64,000 nucleotides of DNA, taken from contig CAUYLG010022205.1 in assembly GCA_963573385.1 (NCBI GenBank), positions 62,001 to 126,000 on the forward strand, written 5' to 3'. The notes under the pieces are model-generated. The model was not told the origin of the DNA. It saw nothing but the letters and a program-made list of their open reading frames with translations, and did not search any database. Shown one piece after another: positions 34,811 through 47,638 of the stretch. Position numbers and translations under genes: made by a program. The DNA is from Cacajao melanocephalus (Eukaryota; Chordata; Mammalia; Primates; Pitheciidae). Each line of letters begins with the position of its first letter. Position 1 is the first letter of the stretch.

Positions 34811-37543
34811 AAGACCCTTCTTATAACCACTTTCTATACTGTAGAAGTTAATGCCACTAGGATATACCTGTCATTATCTGCCTCCTATGATCACTGGGAT
34901 CTGCCTTTTAAAATAATAATGCCATCTCTCTTATGACAAATTTTTTTTTGTATTTTATATATTTCTAGAGCTATAGAATCAAACACAAATAGTCCATTTC
35001 CAACAATGTGAGTATTAATGAAAGTGGTTTCTTTCCTCTCATAAAACAGAGATTACTATCGCTACTAAGCAAAGGAAATAATAGGCATTTCAAAAGTCCC
35101 GAGTAGCCCTGTTTTTCTATATTACTATCCTATTACATATCCCTTTCCTTTGTTTGGATCCAAACTGTTTTTGTACATTTTGTTTCTGTGTTGAATGAAT
35201 GTGATCTACTAAAAAATAAAAAAGAGAAGAAAAAACAATGGCTGTCATGAGATGTCAGAGAATGGAAAAAGTCTGCATTGTGGAAGTTCATCTTAAATTG
35301 CAGATAAAACTAGTTATTTTCCTTCTGGAATAATTGTTGGAGGGTCTCATTAGTAATTTTCAGTGGCATGCATAGTTAACTCTAGGGTGTGAACAGGTTT
35401 CTCATATTTAACAATATTTTCCAGTTGCTAACAATGTACCACTCAATTAGTTGAGATGGAGTGTGTGTTCCGCCTTGGACCACACAATAGCAAGCTTAAG
35501 CAAGTTGGTGATGGTTTCTAAGAATAAAGAGCAGAGCCTTATAACAATTGAGGCTTTAATATTACTGTAGCACCTTCTTCTTGGAATAGCTGTGGTTGCG
35601 TGAGGTGTATTAGTTGGGAGACCAGATTCCCCACTCAGAATGTAATAGTATCATATTTAGTTCCAGATTGTTCTATAAGCAGATGCATTTTATTTTTTTT
35701 GGTGACTCGCTTCCTGTTTATCATTTTCAGTGACATTTACAATTAATGCCCTTGAAACTGAGGACCGCAAGTGCCAGGGAGTGTTAGTTTGTGTAACAGT
35801 GAGTCACAGTGATGATAACATATGCTTTCAGATTTACTGCCCACCACAGACACCCTGACGGCAGCATCTGGGGTTTAGTCCCAAGCAAATCAAGGAAGAA
35901 AATCTGGGAATATTCTTCGGCTTCTACCCCCAGCAGGTGGCATGTCCCCTTTCCTGTGGTGAACATGGCATTTTCAGGTCAGGGAGATTCCTTTATGACC
36001 CAACACATACTCTGCTTATGTTGCAAAATGGTGATATTTGACACATTTTCTTTCCCTCTAATTTCAAATGTTATCATGGGCCAGAGAACTCATCCAGCTA
36101 TTTTAGTCTTAAGCTTTGTGAATTTCTCTACTACTAAAACGTCCAGATTGAATGTATTTAGAATTTTCCTTCATCTTGTAAATATCTCACTAGTAGCATC
36201 TCTTGAGTCCTCTTCCTTATGTCACGTCATAAGAGAAAAAAAGGAGAAAGGAGGGAAAAGAGGGCAAAATTTTTATATACAGGTAAAAATGAAATAGATG
36301 GTTGTCAGAAGATGGTTTCCAAATGATGAATGGAGCCATTAGGTTCCAATTAGGGACTTGAAGCTCCCCAGTACGTGGGTAGCCTGCAACAGAGATATCC
36401 AGGGTCTAACGATATTTATTGGTGAGATTTTTCCAGGAGTTTGAGCAAGATAAACTATTCCAATTATTCCTTCTCTTTTTCTGGAGCTATGTTTCTCCTC
36501 ATGTTTCCCACTCTTTGGGCCTGTTTTTGGGGATGTGTTTTCATTTATTTTTTTGCTTATAAGCCCATTATTTTTGATTATTTCTGATAGTAATAATTTT
36601 TCACAATTGAATTTTTTAATTCCAATGACTCTTTTGGGGGAAAAAAAAAAAAGAGTGGCTCTTGAGACTCTGAGGTTTTGAAGTTTGGTTTTGATAGCAG
36701 TCTTCATTCTAAGTCCCCTCACCTAGGTGAACTGTAGTCATTAGGGTTTTCGTTCAGTGCCAGGCAGTATTTACAGTTGTCAACGTGCTATTCCTTTTGC
36801 CATTAAGGATAGCACTATCCAATGAATGACTTCATGGGCCTCAGCCAGCATGTGCTGATTGTAGGAAAAATACAATCAATATTAATGATACTACTCTTTC
36901 CTAAGCAACCACTAAATGTTGATTGAAACATACAAAAGACACAGGCCTGCCTTTGATTACTTTTTAGCAGCTTCACATCAGAAATAATGAGAGGTAGTCA
37001 TGTTTTAAGGGAATTAATATCATAGAAGTGATTATCAGGGGTCCCAACGTTTGGCTGATAAGAACTATTTTTTACCATCTCATGGGATTTGGTCTCACTT
37101 GCAGAAGGAGTTTTGTGCATACGCTATTGCTTCCCTTTAAGAGAAGTTGGTAAGATGTTGGAATTTTAATTGGGGGAAATGAATATCAAGTGGTAGCCAC
37201 TTCGATCTAGAAAACCTCTAAAGGAATCCATTTTCCTCAGGCTTTTAATGACTTTTTATGCAATTCAAGCATGGAAGTTGTGCCTATGGCCAGTGGAATA
37301 GTTCTGAAATGCTTGGGAAATAATCCAAGGCACAGGGACAGGGCACTTGTATTTTCTGGAAAGATGATATAATGGACTTTCGAGCTACAGCATTTTGTTT
37401 TCAACAACTATGGAGATCATGTGCCATGTGTACCACATGAACAAAGATAACTTAAGAAAACCTTTAAAGTAAACAAATTAGTCTTCCAGGAATAAATAGA
37501 ACACATCATCTGGGATGGGTGATATTAATGTTTTTGAGTAAGT
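34811..37543. other. Intronic DNA, nothing recognised
   Basis: About 2.7 kb. It holds two longer open frames, 35809-36297 (plus) and 36339-36722 (minus), with no family resemblance. No repeat was assigned. Confidence 0.35.
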
Positions 37544-37782
37544 CAGTTGTTCTCAGTGAAGGAGTAGGGGTTGGGGTAAGGACAACTGTGCCCCCAGGGA
37601 CCATTTGAACATGTCTGGTGACATCATTTTTGGCTGTCACAACTGGGAGGTAGGGTGCTACTGATATCTGGTAGTTAGAGGTCAGAGATGCTGTTATGTA
37701 CCCTACAATGTGCAGGGCAGGCCCCATGTGACAAAAAATGATCTGACTCAAAAAGTCAGCATGGCCAATATTGAAAACCCTG
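37544..37782 (+). mobile_element. MER20 hAT-Charlie element
   Basis: cagttgttctcagtgaagg at the left, ggctgtcacaactggg and ctacaatgtgcagggcag inside, and ttgaaaaccctg at the right match MER20 end to end. Confidence 0.88.
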
Positions 37783-38569
37783 GTCTAAAGGTTTAGAGAA
37801 GGCAGAGCCCATAGGTGAAAGGTGTCTAGGACTCTGAACAACTTTGCAGAGCAAAACACACTCTCCTTCCTTTGCCCATAATTTCACTAGACTGGGATAA
37901 TAAAAAATAAACTTCAACTGAGTTAATTCACTAATACTTTGGAGTTGTTTTGTTATGTCAGATGGCTTATCCTGTTAATAGAGATTCAAAGCCAGATTGA
38001 AAAAAAAAAATCTCTTCAACTTGCAGTGTGATCAGAATGCCATCCATGTGCAACTTAAACGAATAGCATACAACCTTGTTGTGATGCAATCAAACACAAA
38101 ACAGCAAGAAAATATAATTTAGGAACCTCTTTGGATGTTCATGTTTAAAGCAGGGGGAACAGATTTTATTAGATAATAAGTTAGTGTAAGTTTCTGAAAA
38201 TTATTTTTGCACCATTTTGAGATTTTTAGAGTATCTTAAAGACACTGACTCCTTTATTAGGTCTTATTTCACTTCACAGAGTTTCTTTCATCTTCTTCAA
38301 CATAGCACATCCCTAATACAACTATTAAACTTATAATTTATGATGAGGCTGGTATTTTGACTTATATGTAAATGTGGTGTTCTAATGCCACTAGGCAAAA
38401 ATGTTAGGAGAGAATAACAGACTAGACATATGTATATGTGAGAAGAAGATTGTTCAAGATAGAATTAAGTGAACAGTGATTAGTGGAATCTAGAAGAAAG
38501 GGGAAACTTATGTATATATATGATCCCCCTAAATAGAAAGGAAAGGGGTATTGGGAAATAAAAATACTG

Positions 38570-38601
38570 CTTTAGTTTTCTGGACTGGAGGAAAACTAAA
38601 G
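38570..38601. repeat. Perfect 11-bp inverted repeat (hairpin)
   Basis: ctttagttttc (38570-38580) and gaaaactaaag (38591-38601) are exact reverse complements separated by 10 bases. A third copy of the motif, tttagttttctgg, follows near 38627. No known function. Confidence 0.7.
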
Positions 38602-38782
38602 AGGAGCCTAGCAAGAAAGGTGTTGGTTTAGTTTTCTGGAGTGGCCAACAGTCAGTGTTATTGGGCTATATACCAAATTTCATGGACTTGAAGAGGCCAT
38701 CAATTGCAAGACATCTAATTGCAAGATACCTTTTTGTGTATACTGCTAATAAATAAAGACACAATGTTTTTATCACTTAGAT

Positions 38783-39010
38783 CATAGGTTGACAAATTGA
38801 CCTGCTGGCCAAATCTGGCCCACCGCCTGTTTTTATAAATAAAATTTTATTGGAACACCACCACACCCATCCATTTTGTATTTCCATGGCTGCTTTCCTA
38901 CTACAATGGTGAAGTTGAATAGTTGTAAAAGAGATTGTATGGTCTATTAGGTCTAAACTATTAATAGTTACCATATGGCCCATTATAGAAAAAGTTTACC
39001 AAACTCATAG
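38783..39010 (+). mobile_element. MER1/MER58-type hAT-Charlie element, left copy
   Basis: cataggttgacaaattgacc at the left, ccaccgcctgtttttataaat and tattggaacaccaccac inside, and gtttaccaaactcatag at the right. Confidence 0.85.
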
Positions 39011-39139
39011 ACTTTTTTACTTCTTGAGCTAACTTTTTGGCTAATGGATACATTTTAATCATATAATAATTTTGTGCATGCAAAAAAAGTGAAATATAAG
39101 CAAACAACTTAGGCCATTTGTAAGATTTTAAAACATATA

Positions 39140-39278
39140 ACATGTAGAACTTGAACGATACGAATCACTTTTCAGTGGATGCAAACACAAACAGATGGGA
39201 GTTGTTGTGTTCTAACAAAACTTTATAAAAACAGGCAGTGGGCCAGATTTGGCCTGCAGGCCAATTTATCATCCTATG
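39140..39278 (-). mobile_element. MER1/MER58-type fragment, reversed, right copy
   Basis: ctttataaaaacaggcagtgg followed by gccagatttggcctgcagg is one end of the family in reverse. The rest inward fades. It forms the right arm of the inverted duplication. Confidence 0.75.
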
Positions 39279-39290
39279 ATCTAAGTGATA

Positions 39291-41810
39291 AACTGTTTCA
39301 GATTTAAATCTGAAATCAGAACCATAATTTTCCACAAAATATTTTCCTCAGTGCCGTGAAAAGCATCGATAGAGCATTGCTTTATGAGTACAAGATTTTC
39401 TACCAAGCCACTGAAGCCTATTCTACATCATAGAAACTTTATCTTTCCATGAATTTTCCAGAGTTTGTTTTTTTTCCCCAGTGACAACAAGGTCTCTTAT
39501 TCTTTCTTCAAATGGTCTTGAAATAGTTGGTTGCCTGAAACAGGGAGGAATTATGGTTGTCAATCATGACCCAAGAAATAACCAACCAATTGTGTTTCCT
39601 TCAGGTAGACAGACATTTGAAAACTGCCATTTATTATAATATGAACTTGGAAACTTTACGACGCAATAGATATGTGCATGTTAGCATCCATGAAGTACAG
39701 TAGTTTGTTTGTTGCCCTGCAGATGAGGAATGGTTTGGATTCTGGTTAGTTGAGGGGAGAGAAGGAAGAAAGACTCCAGTCACATATTCCGGCATGTCTT
39801 TTGTAAGCCAGATACTACGTGTATACTTGAAATTTTCTGTTTGCCCTTTGCTTTACTTTATCAAGCCGAATAGCTGACTTTTTACCATGGCTCAAAATGA
39901 AACTTCATGGAAACATTCTTCATAAGTCTCTAGATTTTAAGCTACTCCACTCTTCTGGGAGCCCCAATAATTCAGACTGATTGCAGTGCTGGTTGGTTGT
40001 GACAGAGGAGCTCTACTCCCATGGCTCCAGCAGCTTGGCCCTGGGGCCTGAGTAAAGCTCCCACTCCATCGGCCACAGGATCTAATGTGAACTGTGCAGC
40101 TTAACTTATCTCTCTCCTCTTTCCTGTACATAACATAAATGGCCTGTGAACATCTAGAAACCCCTTGTTGGATTAACACGATGAGATCATTCTTTGAGTG
40201 GCTTTTTGTTCACTGGTATGGTTCAAAAGAGGTATGCCTAATGAGCAGGTGTTTCCACTTGTTCTCAGATTCCTAGACGATGGCACACTGCACTTCAGAG
40301 AAGTTTCCTGCAGGGAATAGTTGTTAGAAAGCATCTGAGGGTCTGTTAAGTGAAGATGTTCTTTCCTGTCTCAGGGTACTCCAACTTTTGGATCCCAGAA
40401 ACCACTTTTAATTTCCCTGGCAGTTTAGGGTCATAAGATTCTGTTACCTCAAATACAGTTGTTGAGGATCCGCTAATTTCGAGTACTCTTTTTGTGGATG
40501 GGACGGTACACAGTGAAAAGGCAAAGGACTCAAGCAAGTGGGGGAGCCTAGCGAGAACAGCTGGCTTTGAAATGCATCAGGCAAGGATCAGGGCTTCGTG
40601 GTAGGGCCTTTTACTGTTTGTGCATACCCGTTTGGCATGCAAGTTCTATTTATTTTTATTTTTTGCTATATGACAGATATGGTTACATAAGCAGCTTTCA
40701 CAATGAGGCATAAAGCTTTTGATTTTCTCATCCTTTGCTTTTGTGAGATCCTGGAGGCCATTTTTAAAGAACTGAGGCTGTTTGACACAGCAAAAAACAA
40801 CAGAGAAATCAATCGGTTGCACTTTAGAGTAGAACTTGGGGTATGTGCTTCTAACTTGTTCAAGTTGGAGAGCTACCTTACAACTTGGCAAGATACTGCA
40901 GATAAAAGCAAGAGTTGCAGTGGTTACAGATTCAGAGTCAAAATCAAACAATGCAAAAGCTGTTATAGACCCAGATGCCAAAACCTGGTTGAGCTGTTCT
41001 CTGATGCTAGCCAATGAGCATGGGACTTCATATTATCTGGGCACTATGACTTAAAGGATACCCAGAGGTTTCTTGGATTCATTAACTTACGGAAACAAGA
41101 AAAGTCATATCAGTGGTTACCAGAGACTTGGGGATGAAAGAAGAGACTGACAATAGCTAAACACAATCTGGCTATCAGGTAAAGCCATTCTCAGAGCTTA
41201 AGAGACTGGCCCCAGAGGTCCCTCTCTGCTTGGCTCCTGGTCATACCACAAATCCTTATGCCGGTTACCCTCATCCCATCAGCCCCTAATACAGACTTAC
41301 ACTGGTTATGCCCTGTAGTGTAGCTCTCTTCCTTTGAGTTTCTGCTGGCACAGAGAGCTACCATATCAGGTCACCATTGCCTGATAGTGGTATATTGTTG
41401 ATGCTTTAGGGTTAGTTATGTCTTAAGCAATGCATAGGATGTCTGTAGAATAGTCTATCAAGCTTGTCCAACCTGCCTTATTTTGCTGTTGCTGTTGTTC
41501 TGTTTTGTTTTGTTTTAGGATTTTAGCAGCCTGAAGTCATGGTTTTTAGTTTCTGTCTCTAGTGATAAGTCAAAAAAAGGGGGGTGGATAATGAAGGGGC
41601 TTTACTGGCTTAATCAGAAAAAGAAACTAAGAACTCGTGACTGTATTCTCTCCCTTGGACACCCCTGGTTGATGCTGACCTGGCAGGCTCTAGTTTCTTT
41701 GTTAAAGTCTTTTCTGCATCATGAAATGAAGTTCAGATCTCAGGTCCTTCCCTAAGTACCTATCTCTTGCTCTCTTCCTGTAAACTGCTTAAACAAGACC
41801 TTTTCCTGTG
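39291..41810. other. Intronic DNA, nothing firmly recognised
   Basis: About 2.5 kb. At 40646-41017 both strands are open at once (122 codons minus, 104 codons plus), which points to low stop density rather than coding. A (GTTTT)n-like run lies near 41497-41516. Confidence 0.35.
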
Positions 41811-41978
41811 TTCATATCAGAATCACCTTGGAGGACTTGTTAAAGCACCGACTGCTGGGGCCGCTCTTAGTGTTTTCGATTCAGCAGGTCTGGGGTTGGT
41901 CCTGAGAATTTGCATTTTTAAGAGGTTCCCATAAAATGCTGATGCTGCTGTTCCAAGGACTGCACTTTGAAAACCAAG
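41811..41978 (+). mobile_element. MER5A-type hAT-Charlie element
   Basis: atatcagaatcaccttggagg, then ttcagcaggtctggggttgg, then tgctgatgctgctgttcc, then actttgaaaacc follow MER5A; the left end is worn. Confidence 0.8.
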
Positions 41979-43376
41979 AAGAGAGCAAAATAGCAGGAGG
42001 AGGATTAGACAGGAGAAAAGTCAGAGATCTGAAGGTGAGAGAGACCCACTGTGACTGGTTTTGAAAGGGGCCATGAGCCAGGAATACAAATGGCCTCCTC
42101 TCTAGAAGCCAGATCTAAGCTGTAAACAAAGGACAGCCAAATCCATCATAGAAAAGAAACCTTTCTTTAAAGCAAATGTTATCTGCAGGGATCCGACTCT
42201 GCCTACAACTACTTTCTCATTCGCCACTATAGCAGTTTTAGCATTTCAAACATCCCCTTTGCTAATTATAGTCTCCACTTTACATTTGCATAACTAAATA
42301 GTCCATTCAAGCAGCTTTTGCCAAATAAAGTAATTCTCTGTCCAAAATGTGTATTCAGTTTCTACCCAGAAGAACCCCAAATTGCTGTAGCAATTGGTTT
42401 CAAAGATACAAAATTCATACTTCAGCTGAGCCCAAGCTCAAGGTCTCTATGTCTTTCTTCTTTGACCAGAGAAGTCTCTGGAAATGAGAAGGTTTTCTGT
42501 GAGGAAGCCTTAAGTGACTTCTGCTTAAAATAGCTATGGTTGTATGAGGCAGGTAATTGGAAGATATTAACAGATCTTGCACCCAGATTGTAGTAGTAAA
42601 TTAAATCCGGGCTGTTCTCCAGCAGATATATTTGGGGCATGGCATCACAGCCTCTTTGTAACCAGCCACAGTGGAGTGCAGCACGGAGGTGGAGCCCACA
42701 GGTGTGCCTGTACATCTTGCTCCAGGGATCACCAGCTTTTCCCTGTGGCTGTATGTCAGTGAGGCCAAAAAGAAAAATGGCTTTAACGTTCAAATTCACG
42801 GAGAGCCACTTGCAGACAAGGTCATCTGAAGTATGAGCGGAGTGTTGGGAAACAAAGGTGTATCAGGAAACAACACATTTCTCTCTCTTACTAAACCACA
42901 TTCAAACTGGCTTTGCTACCACCGGCCTGACAGGTAGAATATGCAGGGGAGGGGGCCCCTGCTCCTATTCTAGGATCATTTAGGAATTCTGGGGATTAGG
43001 TAGGGCAGGAACATTAAAGTGGGGCCCCCGGTCTTGATTTTGTCATGACTGCTGCTGAGATGCTCATGGCCCAAGGTGGCTTTGGAAGGTAGGTGGCCTT
43101 GCTGATGGCCTGCTCTCCTTCCTGATAAGCTTGGCCTCTCGATCTTATCTGTAGCACGCAAGGCCACAGATCTGAGCTGTCACTAGGATGGTCCCAGAAG
43201 ACAGCTGCTACCTCTGGGGCTGAGAGCACGTATCCAGGGCTCCACTGTACATGGAGCCCACCAGCTTACTGTCCCAGGCTGGTGACTGTCACTCTTCCTG
43301 GGACTGCATCCCTCCCTTCTCCCTCAACCCTTAGAGACTTCTCCAGCTTTAGACATTCATAGGCTTAGGCTTTAGA
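41979..43376. other. Intronic DNA, nothing recognised
   Basis: About 1.4 kb, somewhat more GC-rich after 42640. Open frames on both strands overlap and none resembles a protein I know. Confidence 0.35.
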
Positions 43377-43701
43377 ATGGGGGTCAGCCAACCTCTTCTG
43401 CCAAAGGCCACATAGTACATACACATTTTCAGCTTTTTGGGCCATATGGTCTCCTTCACAGCTATTCAGCTCTGCCCGTGTAGTGTGAAAGCAGCCATAA
43501 TTTGTAAATTAATGAGTATGGAGCTGTGTTCCAGTAAAACTTTTTTTCAGATACTGAAATTTGAATTACTTTCGTATGTCATGAAATATTTCTTTTTTTT
43601 CAACCAATTAAAAGTGTAAAAATCATCCTTAGCTTGTGAATGGTACAAAAACAGGTGGTAGGCCAGTTTTGGCTCATAGACTACAGTTTGCTAATCCCTC
43701 C
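43377..43701 (+). mobile_element. MER1A-type hAT-Charlie element
   Basis: gggggtcagccaacctcttc at the left, gtgtagtgtgaaagcagcc and gatactgaaatttgaatta inside, and acaaaaacaggtggtaggcc and gtttgctaatccctc at the right. The internal gatactgaaatttgaa block marks the longer MER1 form. Confidence 0.88.
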
Positions 43702-43941
43702 TCTAGAAAACCAAAGCTGCTGCTTCTTAACTCTCCTCAGGGTTAGTGGAGCCTTAGATGGCCAGGAGAAGATGTAAACAATTCCTTAATTGTTTGTTTT
43801 GTTTGTCTGTTGTTTTTAAACATATTTTCAAATCATTCTTTGTGGTCTGGCCCTGGCTTCCTCTCTACTCCGCCCCCTCTTCCCACTCTGGCACGCTTTG
43901 TGCTACCCTAGCAAACCACATCTGGTCAAGTGTGTGAGAGT

Positions 43942-44075
43942 CAGTGGTTGTCAAACTTTGATGTATATCAGAATCAACTGGAGAGCCAATAACAGACACA
44001 GAGACCCCAGAGAGGGCCTGAGACTTTATACCTTTACAAGTGATTCTGATGTCCACCAGAATTTGAGACTCATTG
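43942..44075 (+). mobile_element. MER5-type hAT-Charlie element
   Basis: cagtggttgtcaaactttg at the left, atcagaatcaactggag inside, and tgattctgatgtccacc and tttgagactcattg at the right. Confidence 0.78.
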
Positions 44076-44710
44076 GTATCAATACCTTGTTTCACGCCTT
44101 CCTGTCCTTAAACAAGCTATTCTCTTTGCCTGAAATGGTTTAGCTCTTTCCTTCCTCTAGTCCACTTAACCTGACTCTTATCTTTTAAAAATGTAAGTCA
44201 ACTGATAGTACTTTGGGCAGAGTCACTGATCCCTGTTTTATTTTGAGTCAAAGCAAGCTGCATACACCTTTTTGATGGCACAGTTATGACCTTGCCTTGA
44301 TTTTGATAGTTGTATGTCTTCCCAACCAGGATGTAAGCTTCTAGACTGGACTTTGTCTGCTTTGAACTTTCATTTCTAACGTATCTTTGAAAGATATATG
44401 ACATAGACTCAATAAAAGATGGTGGTGTGTGTTAGTTACAGCCCTGGTAGGATTTGTCTAAAGTTTTCTGATGGAAAAAGAGGATGGTGGTAGAAATGAA
44501 TAACAAATACATCCAGAGAATGGAGGGCAAGGGATAAAGAATGGGCAGGAGATGAGAGACATCAATAAATAAAAATTTCTAGTATTTAGGTCTTAGGAGC
44601 TAAATTTCTAGTATTGTGAACAATGATCTTTCTGGACTTATTTTGCCTCCTCTCAATTTCTGGTTCTATGTGGTCCATTTATTAGTTGACATTCATTAAA
44701 TGCCCTGAAC

Positions 44711-45195
44711 TAGTGTTTCTCAAAATGTGATCCCTGGACCTATTTCATCTGCATCACCTGTTAGAGATGCAAGTTCTTGAGTTCCACCCCAGATGCCCTG
44801 AATCAGAAACTCAATATGTGTGTTTTGTCATCGTCGTCGTCCTTGAGACAGGGTCTCACTCTTTCACCCAGGCTGTAGTGAAGTGGCTCCATCTTGGCTC
44901 ACTGCAACCTCCACCCACACCCCCACACCCCAAGCGATTCTCCTGCCTCTGCTTCCTGAGTAGCTGGGATTATAGGCACCTGCCACCACGCCCAGCTAAT
45001 TTTTGTGTTTTTAGTAGAGATGGGTTTTTGTCATGTTGACCAGGCTGGTCTCCAACTCCTGAGCTCAGGTGATTCACTTGCCTCAGTCTCCCAAAGTGCT
45101 AGGATTACAGGCATGAGCCACCGCGCCAATCTTAATATATGTTTTAACAAGTCCTCCAAGTGATTCTGATAAGCTCTCAAGTTTAAGAGCCACTG
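44711..45195 (+). mobile_element. MER5A split by an Alu
   Basis: Left part tagtgtttctcaaaatgtg to gaatcagaaactcaatatg; right part gttttaacaagtcctccaag to tttaagagccactg. The Alu at 44828-45132 lies between them. Confidence 0.85.
44828..45132 (-). mobile_element. Alu, reversed, inside MER5A
   Basis: ttgagacagggtctcactc through ggattacaggcatgagcc. Flanks aatatgtgtgtttt (44813-44826) and aatatatgtttt (45134-45145) are an eroded target duplication. The tail is not poly(T) but tcatcgtcgtcgtcc, a short CGT-type triplet run. Confidence 0.9.
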
Positions 45196-45204
45196 TGTCT
45201 AGAC

Positions 45205-45300
45205 CAGTGGTTCTCAAACTTAGTTTCATGTTGAAACCATCTGGGGAGTATTTAAAAATACAGATGCCTTTGTCTCACCTGGTGATGTGCTGGTAATGAT
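45205..45300 (+). mobile_element. MER5-type fragment
   Basis: cagtggttctcaaacttag, then accatctggggagtatttaaaaatacagatgcc. It begins ten bases after the preceding MER5A ends. Similar text resumes near 45485-45575 (tgggcatcagggctttttaaag), so a later insertion may have split it. Confidence 0.7.
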
Positions 45301-46984
45301 TAATAGTTGACTCCCTGGAAAATAAAGAGCCCTGACTTGTAGTATTTGTCCATTCCTTTTATATAAATACTCCGTCACCAATTTCAAGCTACTAACATTG
45401 ATGTCACTGAACAGAGTTGGGAATACATGTGGACTATCGGCTCTCGTAAACTGATAGGAGCCAAGCCAGCTTCATTACATGTTAGTTCCATCCCAAGAGA
45501 TCTAGATTAATTGGTCCAGCTTGTAACCTGGGCATCAGGGCTTTTTAAAGAAACGCTTTAGGTGATTCCAATGTAGAGCAAAGGTGAAATAAATTGTTAG
45601 TATTAATAAATATAATTTCTCTCACTCAGCCATGGGCAAAATACTCTGTGTTCCTTTTATTTAATCCCCTCTGTACTCTGGCAATCACAGAACATGTTCT
45701 GTAGGGAAGTCACTGACGACCTAATCAAGGGGAAAGAAAAAGCCATGTAAGAATTTTATTGTGGCTGTATTTCCCCAAATCTTATTTTCAAAAAAATTTA
45801 TATAAATATAAGACTAAATGTGATGTTCAAATATATATAATATCAAATCTAGTATATAGTCAGTAATTTAAGTCAAATTTTTAGATCAGAAAATAGGTTT
45901 GCAATAATTTTACTACACAATTTTGACAGTGATTAATATTGTGTATGTTTTAAAATTGGTTTCAAATATTCTAAACATTTAATTTATGTGTTATCTAAAT
46001 GAGCAAAACAGTGTTTTTTATTCTGAACATCAGAACCAACTAAAACTGCGATGTATAGTTTGGCCAAAGGCAAAAATAATATAAAGAAATGTCGCACTTT
46101 GAAAAGTCTAGTATTAGTGGAAAGGTAACCCATTAGATGAGTTTCTTTTACCTGGTCTGCCATAGTCATGTCTGGAAAATGCAATTTCTCAGGTCCTTGG
46201 GGAGAAAAATGGCTTAATAAGAGCAACAAATATAAAATTGATTAAAATAAAAATGAATAATTTATTCTAGTACAGCATTTCATTTTGTGTGGAATAAAAA
46301 TAAAAAGCCATTATGAGTGAGTTATTTTTCATATACTTACCTGAAATTATCATTTAATGAAAAGATGCTATTAATTAGTGTTCATTAAATATAAATATAC
46401 TTGGAAACTTCACCCACTGGATTATGGGTGATAGTGATTAAGTGGATCTGCAACCAGTCATTCTAAAATGTTCATTTTGTGTGGAATGAAAGAAAGTGAA
46501 TGTGCTTTTTATGGAACAAAGTTGACCAAGAGTGGGTGATCACTGAAGCAGGGTGGTAGCCACATGGAAATTCATTCAATTATTCTATTTAATGTACATT
46601 TGAAAATTTCCATTAAAAAGTTAAAAAATATTCATTACAGTTTTATTGTTTACAGGTATGGTGTGCTAGGTGGAGTGGAAAATATAGAAAAATGCAAGAG
46701 ATAGTTCTGGTTTTCAGGATGCAAGGAAAAAAAATAAGACATTTCTAAATCACTTATCTGGCAGTTTATATTCATAAATTTTTCAGATGAATGAAGGTTT
46801 CTGCTTATATATGTACAAACTTTGAAAAGCAATTTCAGTGGAAGTCTTTCCAAAATGTTATCTCCTGCCCTGTGTTGTTGGTGTAATGAACGTATTTAAC
46901 CTTTTCCTGATAAGTCAAGTTCTTTCTCAATTTAGGCATCAGTCTCATCTGTGCTGTCTATGGTGATTACCTTCAAAGTTGTTC
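45301..46984. other. Intronic DNA, nothing firmly recognised
   Basis: Apart from the possible MER5 continuation at 45485-45575, this AT-rich 1.7 kb gave no family match. Confidence 0.35.
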
Positions 46985-47110
46985 ATCCAATCAACAAATG
47001 TTTACTGAACTTACTGAATGCTAACAATTGGCGAGTCACTGGAGGTATAGCAGTGAACGAAAGAGATAAGAATCCTGGCCCTTGTAGCACGTGTATTCTA
47101 CTGGCTGTTG
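46985..47110 (-). repeat. L2 3' end, reversed
   Basis: ccaatcaacaaatgtttactg, then gaggtatagcagtgaacgaa matches the reversed L2 terminus. Confidence 0.7.
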
Positions 47111-47274
47111 AGATCCTTAGAGTGGCTTAGGTGAGCACTTTGAGTGAGAAGAGACACCAAATAATTCAGGGCCCTATACTTTTTCTGGCCCTCCTATCTG
47201 TTCTTTGTAGTTAATTTCATTCATCATCTTTCTGTTTCTGAACTGTTACTTTTGTTACCTCTTGGCTTGCCTAC

Positions 47275-47638
47275 TGCTGTGGTCTCACTGTTTGTGTCCT
47301 TCACAAATTCATATGTTGAAACCTAACCTCCAAGGAGATGGCATTAAGAGGTGGGGCCTTTGGGAGGTGATTAGGTCATGAGAGCTCTGCTCTTATGAAT
47401 GGAATTCGTACTTTTATAAAAGAGACCTGAGGGAGCTCATTTGCCCATTCTGCCATATGAGGATATAGCAAGAAGGCATCATTTTTGAAGCAGAGAGCAA
47501 GCCCACACCAGATATCGAATTAGCTGGCACCTTGATCTTGGACTTTCCAGCCTTCATAACCATGAGCAATACATTTATGTTGTTTATAAATTATCCAGTT
47601 TAAAGTATTTTGTTGTAGCAGCCTATACAAACAAGACA
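47275..47638 (+). mobile_element. MLT1-type MaLR solo LTR
   Basis: tgctgtggtctcactgtttgtgtcc at the left, attcatatgttgaaacctaac, gtggggcctttgggaggtg and aggatatagcaagaaggc inside, ending caaacaagaca. Flanks cctac (47270-47274) and cttac (47639-47643) match at 4 of 5 bases. No internal region or second LTR is nearby, so it is a solo LTR. Confidence 0.85.

Larger units (their letters stand above)
38771..39290. repeat. Imperfect inverted duplication carrying MER1/MER58 ends
   Basis: The 67 bases at 38771-38837 and the reverse complement of 39224-39290 agree at 62 positions with no gap. The similarity continues more weakly inward. The outer 12-14 bases of each arm (tatcacttagatca outside left, tgatctaagtgata outside right) lie beyond the transposon end, so this is not merely two copies of one family. 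The spacer is about 390 bases. Confidence 0.85.

Noticed and set aside
35809..36297. 162-codon plus-strand frame in the intron
   Set aside because: No domain, no splice-bounded structure and no resemblance to a known protein or repeat; most likely chance.
36339..36722. 127-codon minus-strand frame
   Set aside because: Lysine-rich low-complexity text from AT-rich DNA, with no recognisable domain.
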